Below, piece by piece: positions 17,512 to 25,865 of a stretch of DNA of 36,960 nt; the first letter of the stretch is position 1; each line of letters begins with the position of its first letter. The stretch comes from DATCVA01 sp036567205 (GTDB lineage: Bacteria; Pseudomonadota; Gammaproteobacteria; Burkholderiales; Burkholderiaceae_B). Made by a program: the position numbers and the translations under genes. Location: assembly GCA_036567205.1 (NCBI GenBank), contig DATCVA010000226.1, positions 1 to 36,960 on the forward strand, written 5' to 3'. Under the pieces are notes generated by a model that did no database searches, was not told the origin of the DNA, and was given only the letters and a program-made list of their open reading frames with translations.

Positions 17512-19119
17512 ATGACGACTCCAGCTCATCCCTTATTGACTGACCGGCCGGCGCTGTTGACTGCGCTGGCGCAGCCTAAAAGTTACGATCTGGTTGTTAT
17601 CGGAGGGGGCGCCACCGGTTTGGGGGTGGCGCTGGATGCTGCGTTGCGCGGGTTGTCGGTGTTGCTTCTGGAGTCGCATGATTTTGCCAAGGGGACTTCT
17701 TCGCGTGCCACTAAACTGGTTCACGGGGGTGTTCGCTACTTGGCCCAGGGAAATATTGCCTTGGTGCGCGAAGCGTTGCATGAACGTTCCAATCTACTTC
17801 ATAACGCACCGCATTTGTCCGCGCCACTGGCTTTTGTCATGCCCGGCTACAAATATTGGGAAACGCCGTTTTACGGCGTGGGCTTAAAAGTTTACGACGC
17901 TCTGGCGGGTAAAGCGGGCCTGGGTTCGACCGAGTTTTTAAGTGCTCGGCAAACAGCGCAGCGTTTGCCTGGGGTCAATACAAAACACCTGAAGGGCGGT
18001 GTGCTGTACTGGGATGGTCAGTTTGATGATGCCCGGCTGGCTCTGGCATTGGCAAGAACGGCAGCGCAACAAGGGGCGTTGCTGGTGAACTATTGTGCAG
18101 TAACCGATTTTATTTACGAGCAAAACCGTCTCGTTGGCGTACATTGCCAGGATGGCGAATCCGGCCAACAATTTGACATTCATGCCAAGTGCGTTGTGAA
18201 CGCCACCGGCGTCTGGGTTGATCAATTACGAGAAAAGGACTGTGTGGCTACCGGCCGGCCTGTAAGACCCATGGTAGTTCCCAGCCAGGGCGTGCATTTG
18301 GTCGTCGATCGTGATTTCTTGCCTTCCAATCATGCGCTGCTTGTGCCCAAGACCCAGGATGGACGAGTTTTGTTTGCGGTGCCTTGGTTGGGCAAGGTGA
18401 TCTTAGGCACGACCGATACGCCGCGACATGATTTGGCGCGCGAGCCCGAAGCATTTTCACAGGAAGTGCAATTCATTCTCGGTGAAGCAGGCAAATACTT
18501 AAGCCGGGCGCCGGAACGTAAAGATGTGCGCAGTGTCTGGGTTGGATTACGTCCGCTGGTCAAGCCGCCACGCGCAGAAAACGCAGCGGGCAGTACGAAA
18601 AAAATCAGCCGAGAACATACTGTTTTGGTAAGTTCCAGTGGCCTGGTTACCGTTACAGGGGGCAAATGGACCACTTATCGCGCCATGGCCCAGGACGTGC
18701 TCGATAAGTGTGTCGAGGCCGCTTTACTGCCGGCACTGCCGCCTTGTATAACTGATCGGTTTATGCTGATCGGAGGCAGCCATGGCTGTGGCGGCCGTGC
18801 CACGTTGTCGCAAGCTCCGGGTATCGACGCCTATGGCGCAGAGGCGCAATGGGTGCAAGCGTTAACCGGACACGATAAATTTCTTGTCGAAGGCTTTACC
18901 GAGGCAATGGTACGTTTTGCCGCACGTTACGAATACGCCCGTACAGTTGAAGACGTGCTGGCGCGGCGTTCCCGTTTGTTGTTTTTAGATGCCAGACTGG
19001 CTGCCAGCCTGGCGCCTCGCGTTGCCGAAATCTTGCATCAGGAGACCAGCGGCGAGCCAGCACTTGAAGATTTTTTAGCCCTTGCAGAACATTACACCTT
19101 GCCGGTTCAGTTTACGTAA
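17512..19119 (+). CDS. glpD: Glycerol-3-phosphate dehydrogenase, FAD-dependent
   Basis: A 535-residue membrane-associated flavoprotein that oxidises glycerol 3-phosphate to dihydroxyacetone phosphate and passes electrons to quinone. The FAD-binding fold is at the start: YDLVVIGGGATGLGVALDAALRG, followed by the family signature GTSSRATKLVHGGVRYL. Another typical stretch is VTGGKWTTYRAMAQDVLD. Length and motifs match aerobic GlpD. The ATG at 17512 is used; the longer reading from a TTG at 17479 has no support. Together with divergent glpK it forms the glycerol utilisation pair. Confidence 0.95.
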   Translation: MTTPAHPLLTDRPALLTALAQPKSYDLVVIGGGATGLGVALDAALRGLSVLLLESHDFAKGTSSRATKLVHGGVRYLAQGNIALVREALHERSNLLHNAPHLSAPLAFVMPGYKYWETPFYGVGLKVYDALAGKAGLGSTEFLSARQTAQRLPGVNTKHLKGGVLYWDGQFDDARLALALARTAAQQGALLVNYCAVTDFIYEQNRLVGVHCQDGESGQQFDIHAKCVVNATGVWVDQLREKDCVATGRPVRPMVVPSQGVHLVVDRDFLPSNHALLVPKTQDGRVLFAVPWLGKVILGTTDTPRHDLAREPEAFSQEVQFILGEAGKYLSRAPERKDVRSVWVGLRPLVKPPRAENAAGSTKKISREHTVLVSSSGLVTVTGGKWTTYRAMAQDVLDKCVEAALLPALPPCITDRFMLIGGSHGCGGRATLSQAPGIDAYGAEAQWVQALTGHDKFLVEGFTEAMVRFAARYEYARTVEDVLARRSRLLFLDARLAASLAPRVAEILHQETSGEPALEDFLALAEHYTLPVQFT

Positions 19120-19148
19120 GGCGGTGGGCTATACAATATCTTCGTTGA

Positions 19149-19643
19149 TTAACGGTTGAATAGGGTGCTTGCTCCTTCGAAGCGCTGGGCAAAGTAAGCG
19201 GAACTCAAATTATCGACGCGCACTGCGCCGCCGCTTGAAGGGGCATTAATAAAATCGCCATTGCCTAAATAAATGCCAACATGCGAGAGCGAGCGGTTGA
19301 GCGTGTTGAAAAATACAAGATCGCCGGCGCTGAGCTGATGCTTGCCTATTGGCCGGCTCTGTCTGGCGATAGCTACCGTGTTGTGCGGCAATCGTTGACT
19401 GGCGGCTTTGGCAAATACGTAGGCAACCAGCCCGCTGCAATCGAAACCCGTACTGGGTGAAGACCCTCCGTATTTATAGCGTGTATTTAGAAGGCTCAGT
19501 GCAGTCATTACGACTTCGTCGCGTTTTTTATGGTCTATGTTGACACCATTGGAAGACGCGCCAATTTGGTTTTTGCCAGACGGGCTTGCGCAACCTGCCA
19601 GGCATATGATCAATGCAGCAACAAAGCCCGCAACAGCTCTCAT
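19149..19643 (-). CDS. NlpC/P60 family lipoprotein (cell-wall peptidase)
   Basis: A 164-residue lipoprotein. ATG 19643 has AAGGAG five bases upstream and gives a signal peptide ending in the lipobox LAGC (Cys18). The C-terminal NlpC/P60 domain has the catalytic Cys69 (FDCSG) and His121 (LSHVGIYLG). The third catalytic position, His in E. coli Spr/MepS, is Asn133 here (FINAP); the family accepts polar residues there, so activity is still likely. Such enzymes cut peptide cross-links in peptidoglycan in the periplasm. The serine after the lipid Cys is not aspartate in +2 position, which suggests sorting to the outer membrane. It is divergent from flhD across 431 bases. Confidence 0.9.
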   Translation of the reverse strand: MRAVAGFVAALIICLAGCASPSGKNQIGASSNGVNIDHKKRDEVVMTALSLLNTRYKYGGSSPSTGFDCSGLVAYVFAKAASQRLPHNTVAIARQSRPIGKHQLSAGDLVFFNTLNRSLSHVGIYLGNGDFINAPSSGGAVRVDNLSSAYFAQRFEGASTLFNR

Positions 19644-19808
19644 ACCGCTCCTTGTGGATTTGGCCGGCGCGCAGCGGCGCAAAACGCCAACTGTAATGCC
19701 GTTTAGTCGATTTATGCAAAAAATCGACCAAGCCAAATCTAATCATTTTGTTACATATGACATGTATTGTCTCTTTTATAGGACACTTATGTAACATAAT
19801 TTGGGTTA

Positions 19809-19822
19809 TTGACTTAGATCAA
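19809..19822. promoter_or_regulatory. FNR/ANR-like site
   Basis: The sequence TTGACTTAGATCAA differs at one base from the FNR/ANR consensus TTGAT-N4-ATCAA. It lies about 250 bases upstream of the flhD start codon. If functional it would tie flagellar synthesis to oxygen level. It could also be a chance match, since such sites occur by chance in AT-rich DNA. Confidence 0.4.
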
Positions 19823-20014
19823 ACTTTAACTTTGCCAGGCAAAGTACATTTAATATATTGTTTCGTTGTGAGCCTGCGCAGGGGAAATGGATAATTACCT
19901 GGTTTTCGCGGCCTTAGGTCTATTTATTTGACAAAAAACGCGCTGTTTTCACCAGCGCTGTAACGATACATAAATAATGTTTTGTTAAACTTATAACAAA
20001 GATTATCGGTTCAG

Positions 20015-20036
20015 AAAGGCTCCCGTTTGAGCCTTT
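20015..20036 (+). terminator. Hairpin in the flhDC leader
   Basis: A perfect 8-base stem AAAGGCTC / GAGCCTTT with a six-base loop, followed by TGTT. It looks like a weak intrinsic terminator placed 38 bases before the flhD start. It could end a transcript coming from upstream, or act as an attenuator or protein-binding site in the leader. Confidence 0.5.
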
Positions 20037-20074
20037 TGTTAGAAGCAGTGTTGGCTTTGTTGAAGGAGGCTTAA

Positions 20075-20401
20075 GTGTCCGTGTCAGGCAATTCGTCGCT
20101 AAACGACATTCAAGAAGTAAATTTGTCGTATTTGATGCTTGCGCAGCGTCTATTGCGTGAAAATTATTCCGCTGGAATGTTCCGGTTGGGATTTTGTTCC
20201 GATGTCGCTGACATCATCCTGCAGCTGTCACCAGCCCAGTTGGTCAAGCTAGCAGGTTCCAGTTCTTTGATTTGCCGCTTCCGGCTCGATGATTACGGCT
20301 TGCTGTCCGCACTGACACAAGATGTTCTGGGTGGCGTTTTGCAGCAGGCCCACTCGACTATCTTGCTTTCGCAACGTGCTGTGGTCGAGCAATCTTTATA
20401 A
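20075..20401 (+). CDS. flhD: Flagellar master regulator subunit FlhD
   Basis: A 108-residue FlhD protein, which with FlhC forms the activator of the flagellar class II operons. Family sequence is clear: [48 protein letters not shown], and CRFRL. It begins with GTG at 20075, preceded by a strong AAGGAGG; a second GTG at 20081 is possible. flhC follows after 21 bases. Presence of flhDC as master regulator, rather than FleQ, fits Alcaligenaceae and Burkholderiales. Confidence 0.95.
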   Translation: MSVSGNSSLNDIQEVNLSYLMLAQRLLRENYSAGMFRLGFCSDVADIILQLSPAQLVKLAGSSSLICRFRLDDYGLLSALTQDVLGGVLQQAHSTILLSQRAVVEQSL

Positions 20402-20422
20402 ATTCAGGATGGAGCAGCCGTC

Positions 20423-20977
20423 ATGGCAACAAAAAGCGTAGCCAAAGAGGCTGAAGAGATCATGCTCGCCACCGACATGATCCGGCTGGGTGCGCGGCTA
20501 CAGGTCCTGCAGGCTGAAACGTCGCTCAGTTACGACCGTCTGGCCAGGCTGTATCGTGAAATCAAAGGTTGTTCGCCGCCCAAGGGCATGTTGCCGTTTT
20601 CAGTCGATTGGTTCATGACGTGGCTGCCCAATATTCACTCCAGCGTCTTTTACAGTGTTTATCAGTTTATGGACGGGTGCACTCCGGCCAAGAAGACACG
20701 TGCTCTTATAGAGGCCTACCGTTTATATCTAGAGCAGTCCTCGGCCGGACGCCCGCCTGACTCAACAGAAGAGCCTGTATTAAGTTTTACCCGCGCCTGG
20801 ATGCTGATTCGTTTTTTCGAAAGCGGTATGGTGCAGTTATCTAACTGCATACGTTGTAAAGGCGGTTTTGTGGCGCACGCCCACGACCCTTCGCATGATT
20901 TTGTATGTGCCATTTGCCGCCCGCCTCCACGGGCGGGAAAAACACGCAGTCAGCGCACGCTTAAAGTTACTCCTTAG
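20423..20977 (+). CDS. flhC: Flagellar master regulator subunit FlhC
   Basis: A 184-residue FlhC protein, DNA-binding partner of FlhD. Four cysteines, Cys142, Cys145, Cys162 and Cys165 (CIRC and CAIC), form the zinc site of the family. Other family stretches are LAxLYREIKGCSPPKGMLPFS and SSVFYSVYQFM. It has GGAG ahead of the ATG and is co-transcribed with flhD. Its stop codon is followed at once by a small hairpin, GACGCC / GGCGTC (20977-20992), without a T-run. Confidence 0.95.
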   Translation: MATKSVAKEAEEIMLATDMIRLGARLQVLQAETSLSYDRLARLYREIKGCSPPKGMLPFSVDWFMTWLPNIHSSVFYSVYQFMDGCTPAKKTRALIEAYRLYLEQSSAGRPPDSTEEPVLSFTRAWMLIRFFESGMVQLSNCIRCKGGFVAHAHDPSHDFVCAICRPPPRAGKTRSQRTLKVTP

Positions 20978-21027
20978 ACGCCCTCAGGCGTCGATTCTGC
21001 TTACTTCCCTGTTTAAAACCATAGCTG

Positions 21028-21053
21028 GCTTTGCAATGTTTACATTGCAAAGC
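21028..21053. repeat. Perfect 11-base inverted repeat between flhC and motA
   Basis: GCTTTGCAATG (21028-21038) and CATTGCAAAGC (21043-21053) are perfectly complementary around a TTTA loop. No T-run follows on either strand, so this is not a standard intrinsic terminator. It may be a regulatory or RNA-processing hairpin that separates flhDC from motA messages, or a protein-binding palindrome. Confidence 0.65.
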
Positions 21054-21178
21054 TGCGCGTGATGCCGGCTTATCTTTTTCAGAACCTCGATTTGGCTTTA
21101 AAAAACCCTGTTAACAGTGGCTTTTAGAACTCTTAAAACAAGAGATCATTACTGTATATATTTACCAAAGGTCCGTCT

Positions 21179-22054
21179 GTGCTAATTCTTCTTGGATTCG
21201 TGATTGTTCTGGTGTCTGTTTTTGGCAGCTTTGTTGCCTTGGGCGGGCATCTGGGCGCGTTATACCAGCCCTTCGAGTTTGTCTTGATTGGCGGAGCCGC
21301 TTTGGGGGCTTATATTTCGTCTAATAGTGGTAAGTCAGTAAAGTTGCTGGTGGCATCGCTTCCCATGGTTTTCAAGACCAGCCCCTATAGCAAGTCACTC
21401 TATATGGAACTGATGGCGCTGTTATATGTGTTGTTGAACAAAGCGCGGCGCGACGGGTTGATGACTATTGAATCCGATATCGAAGACCCGCATGCCAGCC
21501 CTATCTTCGCCGAGTATCCGCAAGTATTGCGCGACCCCAGGCTGATCGAGTTTATTACCGATTATTTAAGATTAATGATCAGTGGAAACATGAGCGCTTT
21601 CGAAATCGAAACTCTTATGGATCAGGAAATTGACGCGTATGAACACGAGCGCAATATTCCCGCCAGAGCATTGCGGGAAGTGGCCGATGCGTTACCAGCC
21701 TTCGGGATTGTGGCCGCTGTGCTGGGCGTGATCAAAGCGCTGGCGTCGGTCGATCAGCCTCCGGCGATTTTGGCTGATTTGATTTCCAAGGCCATGGTGG
21801 GTACGTTTTTGGGTATTTTGCTGGCGTATGGTTTTGTTGCGCCCCTGGCTTCGTCGGTCGAGCGGCGCACCGTGGTGGCCGTCAAGGTTCTTGAATGCAT
21901 TAAGGTAACGTTGCTTGCCAATATGAATGGCTACCCGCCGCAATTGGCTGTAGAGTTCGGCCGCAAGGTTTTGTATTCGTCCGTCAGGCCGTCGTTTACC
22001 GAGCTAGAGGCTCATGTGCGGCAGGCTCGTGCACTTCCCGGTAAAAGTGTATAG
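21179..22054 (+). CDS. motA: Flagellar motor stator protein MotA
   Basis: A 291-residue integral membrane protein with the MotA layout: two helices at the start (LILLGFVIVLVSVFGSFVAL and FEFVLIGGAALGAYI), a long cytoplasmic loop with the charged residues that touch FliG, and two helices near residues 170-220 (ALPAFGIVAAVLGVIKAL and GTFLGILLAYGFVAPLA). It forms the proton-conducting stator with MotB. It starts with GTG at 21179 preceded by AAAGG. motB begins 12 bases after its stop. It is 201 bases downstream of flhC and probably has its own promoter. Confidence 0.95.
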   Translation: MLILLGFVIVLVSVFGSFVALGGHLGALYQPFEFVLIGGAALGAYISSNSGKSVKLLVASLPMVFKTSPYSKSLYMELMALLYVLLNKARRDGLMTIESDIEDPHASPIFAEYPQVLRDPRLIEFITDYLRLMISGNMSAFEIETLMDQEIDAYEHERNIPARALREVADALPAFGIVAAVLGVIKALASVDQPPAILADLISKAMVGTFLGILLAYGFVAPLASSVERRTVVAVKVLECIKVTLLANMNGYPPQLAVEFGRKVLYSSVRPSFTELEAHVRQARALPGKSV

Positions 22055-22066
22055 CGGGTCGGCGTT

Positions 22067-23062
22067 ATGAAAAATTCGGAGCAGCCTCGTATTGTCATTC
22101 GGCGCAAGCGTGTGCACGCAGCGGCCCATCATGGGGGCGCCTGGAAAATAGCCTACGCCGACTACATGACGGCGATGATGGCGTTTTTCTTGATTATGTG
22201 GATATTGTCGCTGGTGCCCAAACAGGATCTTAAAGCGATTGCCGAATATTTCCGTATGCCGCTCATGACGGCCATTACGGGCGGGCCTAAAGTGGACTCC
22301 GGAAAATCGATCATTCCGGGTGGGTCGCCCAGCATCATTCCTAACATCAACCCGCTTCCGCAGCCGCCGTCGGTAAGTTCGAACCAGGACGAAGATCGCC
22401 GCGATACACGTCGTCTGGAAGACTTGAAAAGCGAGCTTGATGCACTGATCCGGACCGATCCGGTGCTTATGCAATTCAGGCCTCAGTTGTTGCTGGACAT
22501 GACGCCCGACGGGCTGCGGATTCAGATTGTCGACCAGCAGAACCGGCCCATGTTCGCTACTGGCAGCGCGCAAGTGCAGTCGTATATGTCGAATATTTTG
22601 CGAGAGCTGGGGCCTGTATTCAACAAGTTGCCCAATATGATCACGGTTTCGGGTCATACCGATGCAATTCAATATGCGGCGGGCGAGCGCGAGTACAGCA
22701 ATTGGGAATTGTCGGCCGATCGTGCGAATGCCGCGCGTAAAGAGCTCGTGGCGGGTGGAATGAACGAGCTCAAGATAAAACGTGTTCTGGGACTGTCTTC
22801 CTCGGTGAGCCTGGTTAAAGATAATCCCAACGCTGCCGTTAACAGGCGTATTAGTCTTGTCGTGCTGAACCAGCGGGCACAGCGGCGCATGGATGAACAG
22901 GATGCGGCGGGTTCGTCTGTTCTTAATCTGAAGGAAGCCATAGGGCCGGCATCATTATCCGGGCCGGCTTTGTCAGGAAATACCGCCAGTGCGATAACGC
23001 CGTCCCCTGAATCTGAAGCCCTAATAGCTCCAGCGGGCAACGCCGAAGTACTGGTGCAGTAG
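22067..23062 (+). CDS. motB: Flagellar motor stator protein MotB
   Basis: A 331-residue protein with one membrane helix near the N-terminus (YADYMTAMMAFFLIMWILSLV), in which Asp32 is the proton-binding residue. A periplasmic OmpA-like peptidoglycan-binding domain covers about residues 160-275 (TVSGHTDAIQYAAG, then NWELSADRANAARKEL). The last ~55 residues are low complexity, as is common. Together with MotA it anchors the stator to the cell wall. Confidence 0.95.
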   Translation: MKNSEQPRIVIRRKRVHAAAHHGGAWKIAYADYMTAMMAFFLIMWILSLVPKQDLKAIAEYFRMPLMTAITGGPKVDSGKSIIPGGSPSIIPNINPLPQPPSVSSNQDEDRRDTRRLEDLKSELDALIRTDPVLMQFRPQLLLDMTPDGLRIQIVDQQNRPMFATGSAQVQSYMSNILRELGPVFNKLPNMITVSGHTDAIQYAAGEREYSNWELSADRANAARKELVAGGMNELKIKRVLGLSSSVSLVKDNPNAAVNRRISLVVLNQRAQRRMDEQDAAGSSVLNLKEAIGPASLSGPALSGNTASAITPSPESEALIAPAGNAEVLVQ

Positions 23063-23156
23063 TAAAACACAGACATTCTGCGGGCAGTAGCGAAACATAT
23101 AACGACAAGATTTGGTGCGGCCGCATGGCAGGCGCCTATTGTTAAAGGGAACGATC

Positions 23157-25268
23157 ATGAGTGCGGGTGTCGATCTAAGCCAGTTTTTTGAGACATTTTT
23201 TGACGAGGCGGATGAGCTTTTGGCCGACATGGAGCAAGTCTTGCTTGCCGTGGACGTCGACAATCCGGACATTGACCAGCTTAATGCGATTTTTCGTGCG
23301 GCACACTCCATCAAAGGCGGGGCGGGCACATTTGGTTGTTTCGGACATTTGGCGGACACCACTCATTTACTTGAAAATCTGCTCGACTTTTTACGGCGGG
23401 GCGAAATGCTCCTGCGCAAGGACATGATTGACCTTTTCCTGGAAACCAAAGATGTGCTAACAGAACAAGTAGCGGCTTATCGAAATTCTGACGAACCAGA
23501 TGTTGATGCCTACGAGCGCATATGCGCCCAATTGCGTGAGTTGGCACTGGAAAAGGACGGTGGCGCAACGGATGCCGTTGCTGTGCCGGCCGTTGTACCG
23601 CCTAGCGCGCTACCACCCGAGCAGGCCGCTCCGGCGGCATCACCGGTATCGTCCGGCAATGCCCCAGGGCTGCCTTTGCGTGTCAGTCTTAAAAATATCA
23701 AACCTGATGATGCAGAGTCGTTGCGTACTGAAATGGCGTTGATGGGCGACGTCTTGCACGAGGATCAAACCCCGGACACGCTATCCATCTGGCTTAGCAC
23801 CACGACGACGCCTGATGATTTGATTGCGGTTTGTTGTTTCATCGTTAATGAAGATCAGGTTCATGTCGGGCCGGCGCCTTTGCCGGCGCAGGCTAGCATT
23901 GCAGCGGTTCAGGCAATTCCCCAGGTGGCGCAGGCTGAACCTGGGCCCGCTTCAGTAGCCGCGACGCAACCGCTTAAGGCGTCTCCGGCGCCTGCTGTGG
24001 CGCCGAACCCGTCGCCTTCCTCCTCTAAAGGGCCAAAGGCCTCTTCGGGCCAGGCTGGCGGGGCATCGTCCAAGTCGGCTAAAGAGGCCAGCACCATTCG
24101 TGTCGGGGTTGAAAAGGTCGACCAAATCATTAACTTGGTCGGAGAGCTCGTAATCACGCAAGCCATGCTGGTGCAAACGGCTTCTACCCTTGATCCGGTT
24201 TTACATGATCGCTTGCTTAACGGCATCGAGCATCTCGAGCGCAATGCGCGCGACTTGCAAGAGTCGGTTATGTCAATACGCATGATGCCGATGGATTATG
24301 TGTTCAGCCGTTTCCCGCGCGTAGTGCGTGAAAGCGCTTCGCGCCTGGGTAAGAAAATTGCATTAACCACTCGTGGCCAGGCGACCGAGCTCGATAAAAG
24401 CCTGATCGAACGCATCGTCGACCCATTGACCCATTTGGTGCGTAATAGTCTTGACCATGGCATTGAATCGCCCGAGCAGCGCATTGCAAGCGGCAAAGAT
24501 CCAGAAGGACATTTGACCTTATCCGCGCAACATAGCGGGGGGCAAATTATTATCGAGGTTACAGACGACGGCGCGGGCCTGAACCGCGAGCGTATTGTCA
24601 AAAAAGCCATTCAACAAGGCTTGCCTGTGCATGACAACACGCCGGATGAAGAGGTGTGGCAGTTAATTTTCGCGCCAGGTTTTTCCACAGCCGAGAAAGT
24701 GACCGATATTTCGGGGCGTGGCGTTGGCATGGATGTCGTTCGCCGAAATATTCAAGGCATGGGCGGGCATATTCAGCTTAGTTCGCGCGCAGGGCTGGGA
24801 ACCACTACACGGATCTTCCTGCCTCTGACGCTGGCCATTCTTGACGGCATGTCGGTGAAAGTAGGGGAAGAGGTTTTTATTTTGCCCTTGACGCATGTGG
24901 CCGAGTCGATGCAGCCGATCCCCGAGCAAATTCACAGCATTTCCGAAACTGAGCACCTGCTGCATGTGCGGGGCGAGTACCTGCCCCTGATCGCCCTGCA
25001 CGATGTTTTTTCGGTAGACGGAGCCCAAACCGACCTTTCGCGTTCTATAGCGGTTGTTTTGCAAGCCGAGGACGTGCGGTTTGCCTTGCTGGTCGACCAT
25101 TTAGTTGGGCAGCACCAGGTCGTGGTCAAGAATCTTGAATCCAATTATCGAAAAATACCGGGTATTTCGGCTGCCACAATTTTAGGCGATGGCAGCGTTG
25201 CCCTGATCGTTGATGTGTTCGCTCTAATGCGCATGACGCGCGAAAAAACGAGCGTAACAGACCTATAA
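23157..25268 (+). CDS. cheA: Chemotaxis histidine kinase CheA
   Basis: A 703-residue cytoplasmic kinase. Domains in order: P1 phosphotransfer with His50 ([13 protein letters not shown]); P2 CheY/CheB-binding at about 170-255; an Ala/Pro-rich linker to about 310; P3 dimerisation from about 311 ([16 protein letters not shown]); P4 ATPase with N-box [12 protein letters not shown] (about 425) and G boxes DDGAGL and GRGVGMDVV (about 470 and 520); P5 CheW-like at the end. It passes phosphate to CheY and CheB. The start is ATG 23157 (GGGA upstream); a GTG at 23112 would add 15 unrelated residues. Confidence 0.96.
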   Translation: MSAGVDLSQFFETFFDEADELLADMEQVLLAVDVDNPDIDQLNAIFRAAHSIKGGAGTFGCFGHLADTTHLLENLLDFLRRGEMLLRKDMIDLFLETKDVLTEQVAAYRNSDEPDVDAYERICAQLRELALEKDGGATDAVAVPAVVPPSALPPEQAAPAASPVSSGNAPGLPLRVSLKNIKPDDAESLRTEMALMGDVLHEDQTPDTLSIWLSTTTTPDDLIAVCCFIVNEDQVHVGPAPLPAQASIAAVQAIPQVAQAEPGPASVAATQPLKASPAPAVAPNPSPSSSKGPKASSGQAGGASSKSAKEASTIRVGVEKVDQIINLVGELVITQAMLVQTASTLDPVLHDRLLNGIEHLERNARDLQESVMSIRMMPMDYVFSRFPRVVRESASRLGKKIALTTRGQATELDKSLIERIVDPLTHLVRNSLDHGIESPEQRIASGKDPEGHLTLSAQHSGGQIIIEVTDDGAGLNRERIVKKAIQQGLPVHDNTPDEEVWQLIFAPGFSTAEKVTDISGRGVGMDVVRRNIQGMGGHIQLSSRAGLGTTTRIFLPLTLAILDGMSVKVGEEVFILPLTHVAESMQPIPEQIHSISETEHLLHVRGEYLPLIALHDVFSVDGAQTDLSRSIAVVLQAEDVRFALLVDHLVGQHQVVVKNLESNYRKIPGISAATILGDGSVALIVDVFALMRMTREKTSVTDL

Positions 25269-25285
25269 AGTTATCGGAGAAAACT

Positions 25286-25786
25286 ATGTTCAATAAAGTT
25301 GAGGCTAAAACTGGCCAGGCGGATGATACCGGCAACGAGTTTTTGGTTTTTACATTGGCCGCACAAGAATATGGCATCGACATACTCAAGGTCCAGGAAA
25401 TCAGAGGCTACGACAGCCAAAGCGTAACGCGTATTGCAAACGTCCCGTCGTTTGTCAAGGGTGTAACCAATTTACGCGGGATTATCGTTCCTATTGTCGA
25501 TATGCGCATTAAGTTCAATCTGGAGAATGTCGAGTACAACCACCAAACTGTCGTGGTGATCTTGAACCTGGACAGCCGCGTCGTGGGCGTTGTGGTTGAC
25601 GGCGTGTCGGATGTGCTTGTGTTGCAGCAAGCTCAAATCAGTGCTGCGCCTCAGTTTGGCACCGCCTTTTCTACTGAATATCTGACTGGAATCGGTACCT
25701 TGGGTGAACGTATGCTGATCCTGGTAGACATAGAACGGCTAATGACAAGCAGCGAAATGGCGCTGGTGGAACAAGCAATAGCGTAA
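25286..25786 (+). CDS. cheW: Chemotaxis coupling protein CheW
   Basis: A 166-residue single-domain CheW that links receptors to CheA. Family sequence includes [47 protein letters not shown], and [11 protein letters not shown]. Gap of 17 bases from cheA, with CGGAGA ahead of the ATG, so the two are co-transcribed. Confidence 0.96.
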   Translation: MFNKVEAKTGQADDTGNEFLVFTLAAQEYGIDILKVQEIRGYDSQSVTRIANVPSFVKGVTNLRGIIVPIVDMRIKFNLENVEYNHQTVVVILNLDSRVVGVVVDGVSDVLVLQQAQISAAPQFGTAFSTEYLTGIGTLGERMLILVDIERLMTSSEMALVEQAIA

Positions 25787-25865
25787 GCGGTTGGGTCGGG
25801 ATGCGTTGGCCTTAAATCGACGAGCCTTATGCTTTATACCTTATACCTGTGAGGGAAAGTAGTTT

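Larger units (their letters stand above)
19644..20074. promoter_or_regulatory. Control region upstream of flhDC
   Basis: This 431-base AT-rich stretch lies between the NlpC lipoprotein gene and flhD and holds no gene that I can support. It contains a spaced inverted repeat (19749-19796), an FNR-like site (19809-19822), a TTGACA sequence at 19928-19933 without a well-spaced -10, a GCGCTG / CAGCGC dyad (19940-19958), and a hairpin at 20015-20036 just before the flhD ribosome site AAGGAGG. The density of possible sites fits a master regulator under several controls, but no promoter is proven. Confidence 0.6.

Noticed and set aside
20977..20992. Hairpin right after flhC as intrinsic terminator
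   Set aside because: The stem is only six bases with no T-run after it, so it is mentioned only under flhC.
22004..22672. Long open frame on the - strand across motA/motB
   Set aside because: Antisense to two clear genes, no recognisable domain.
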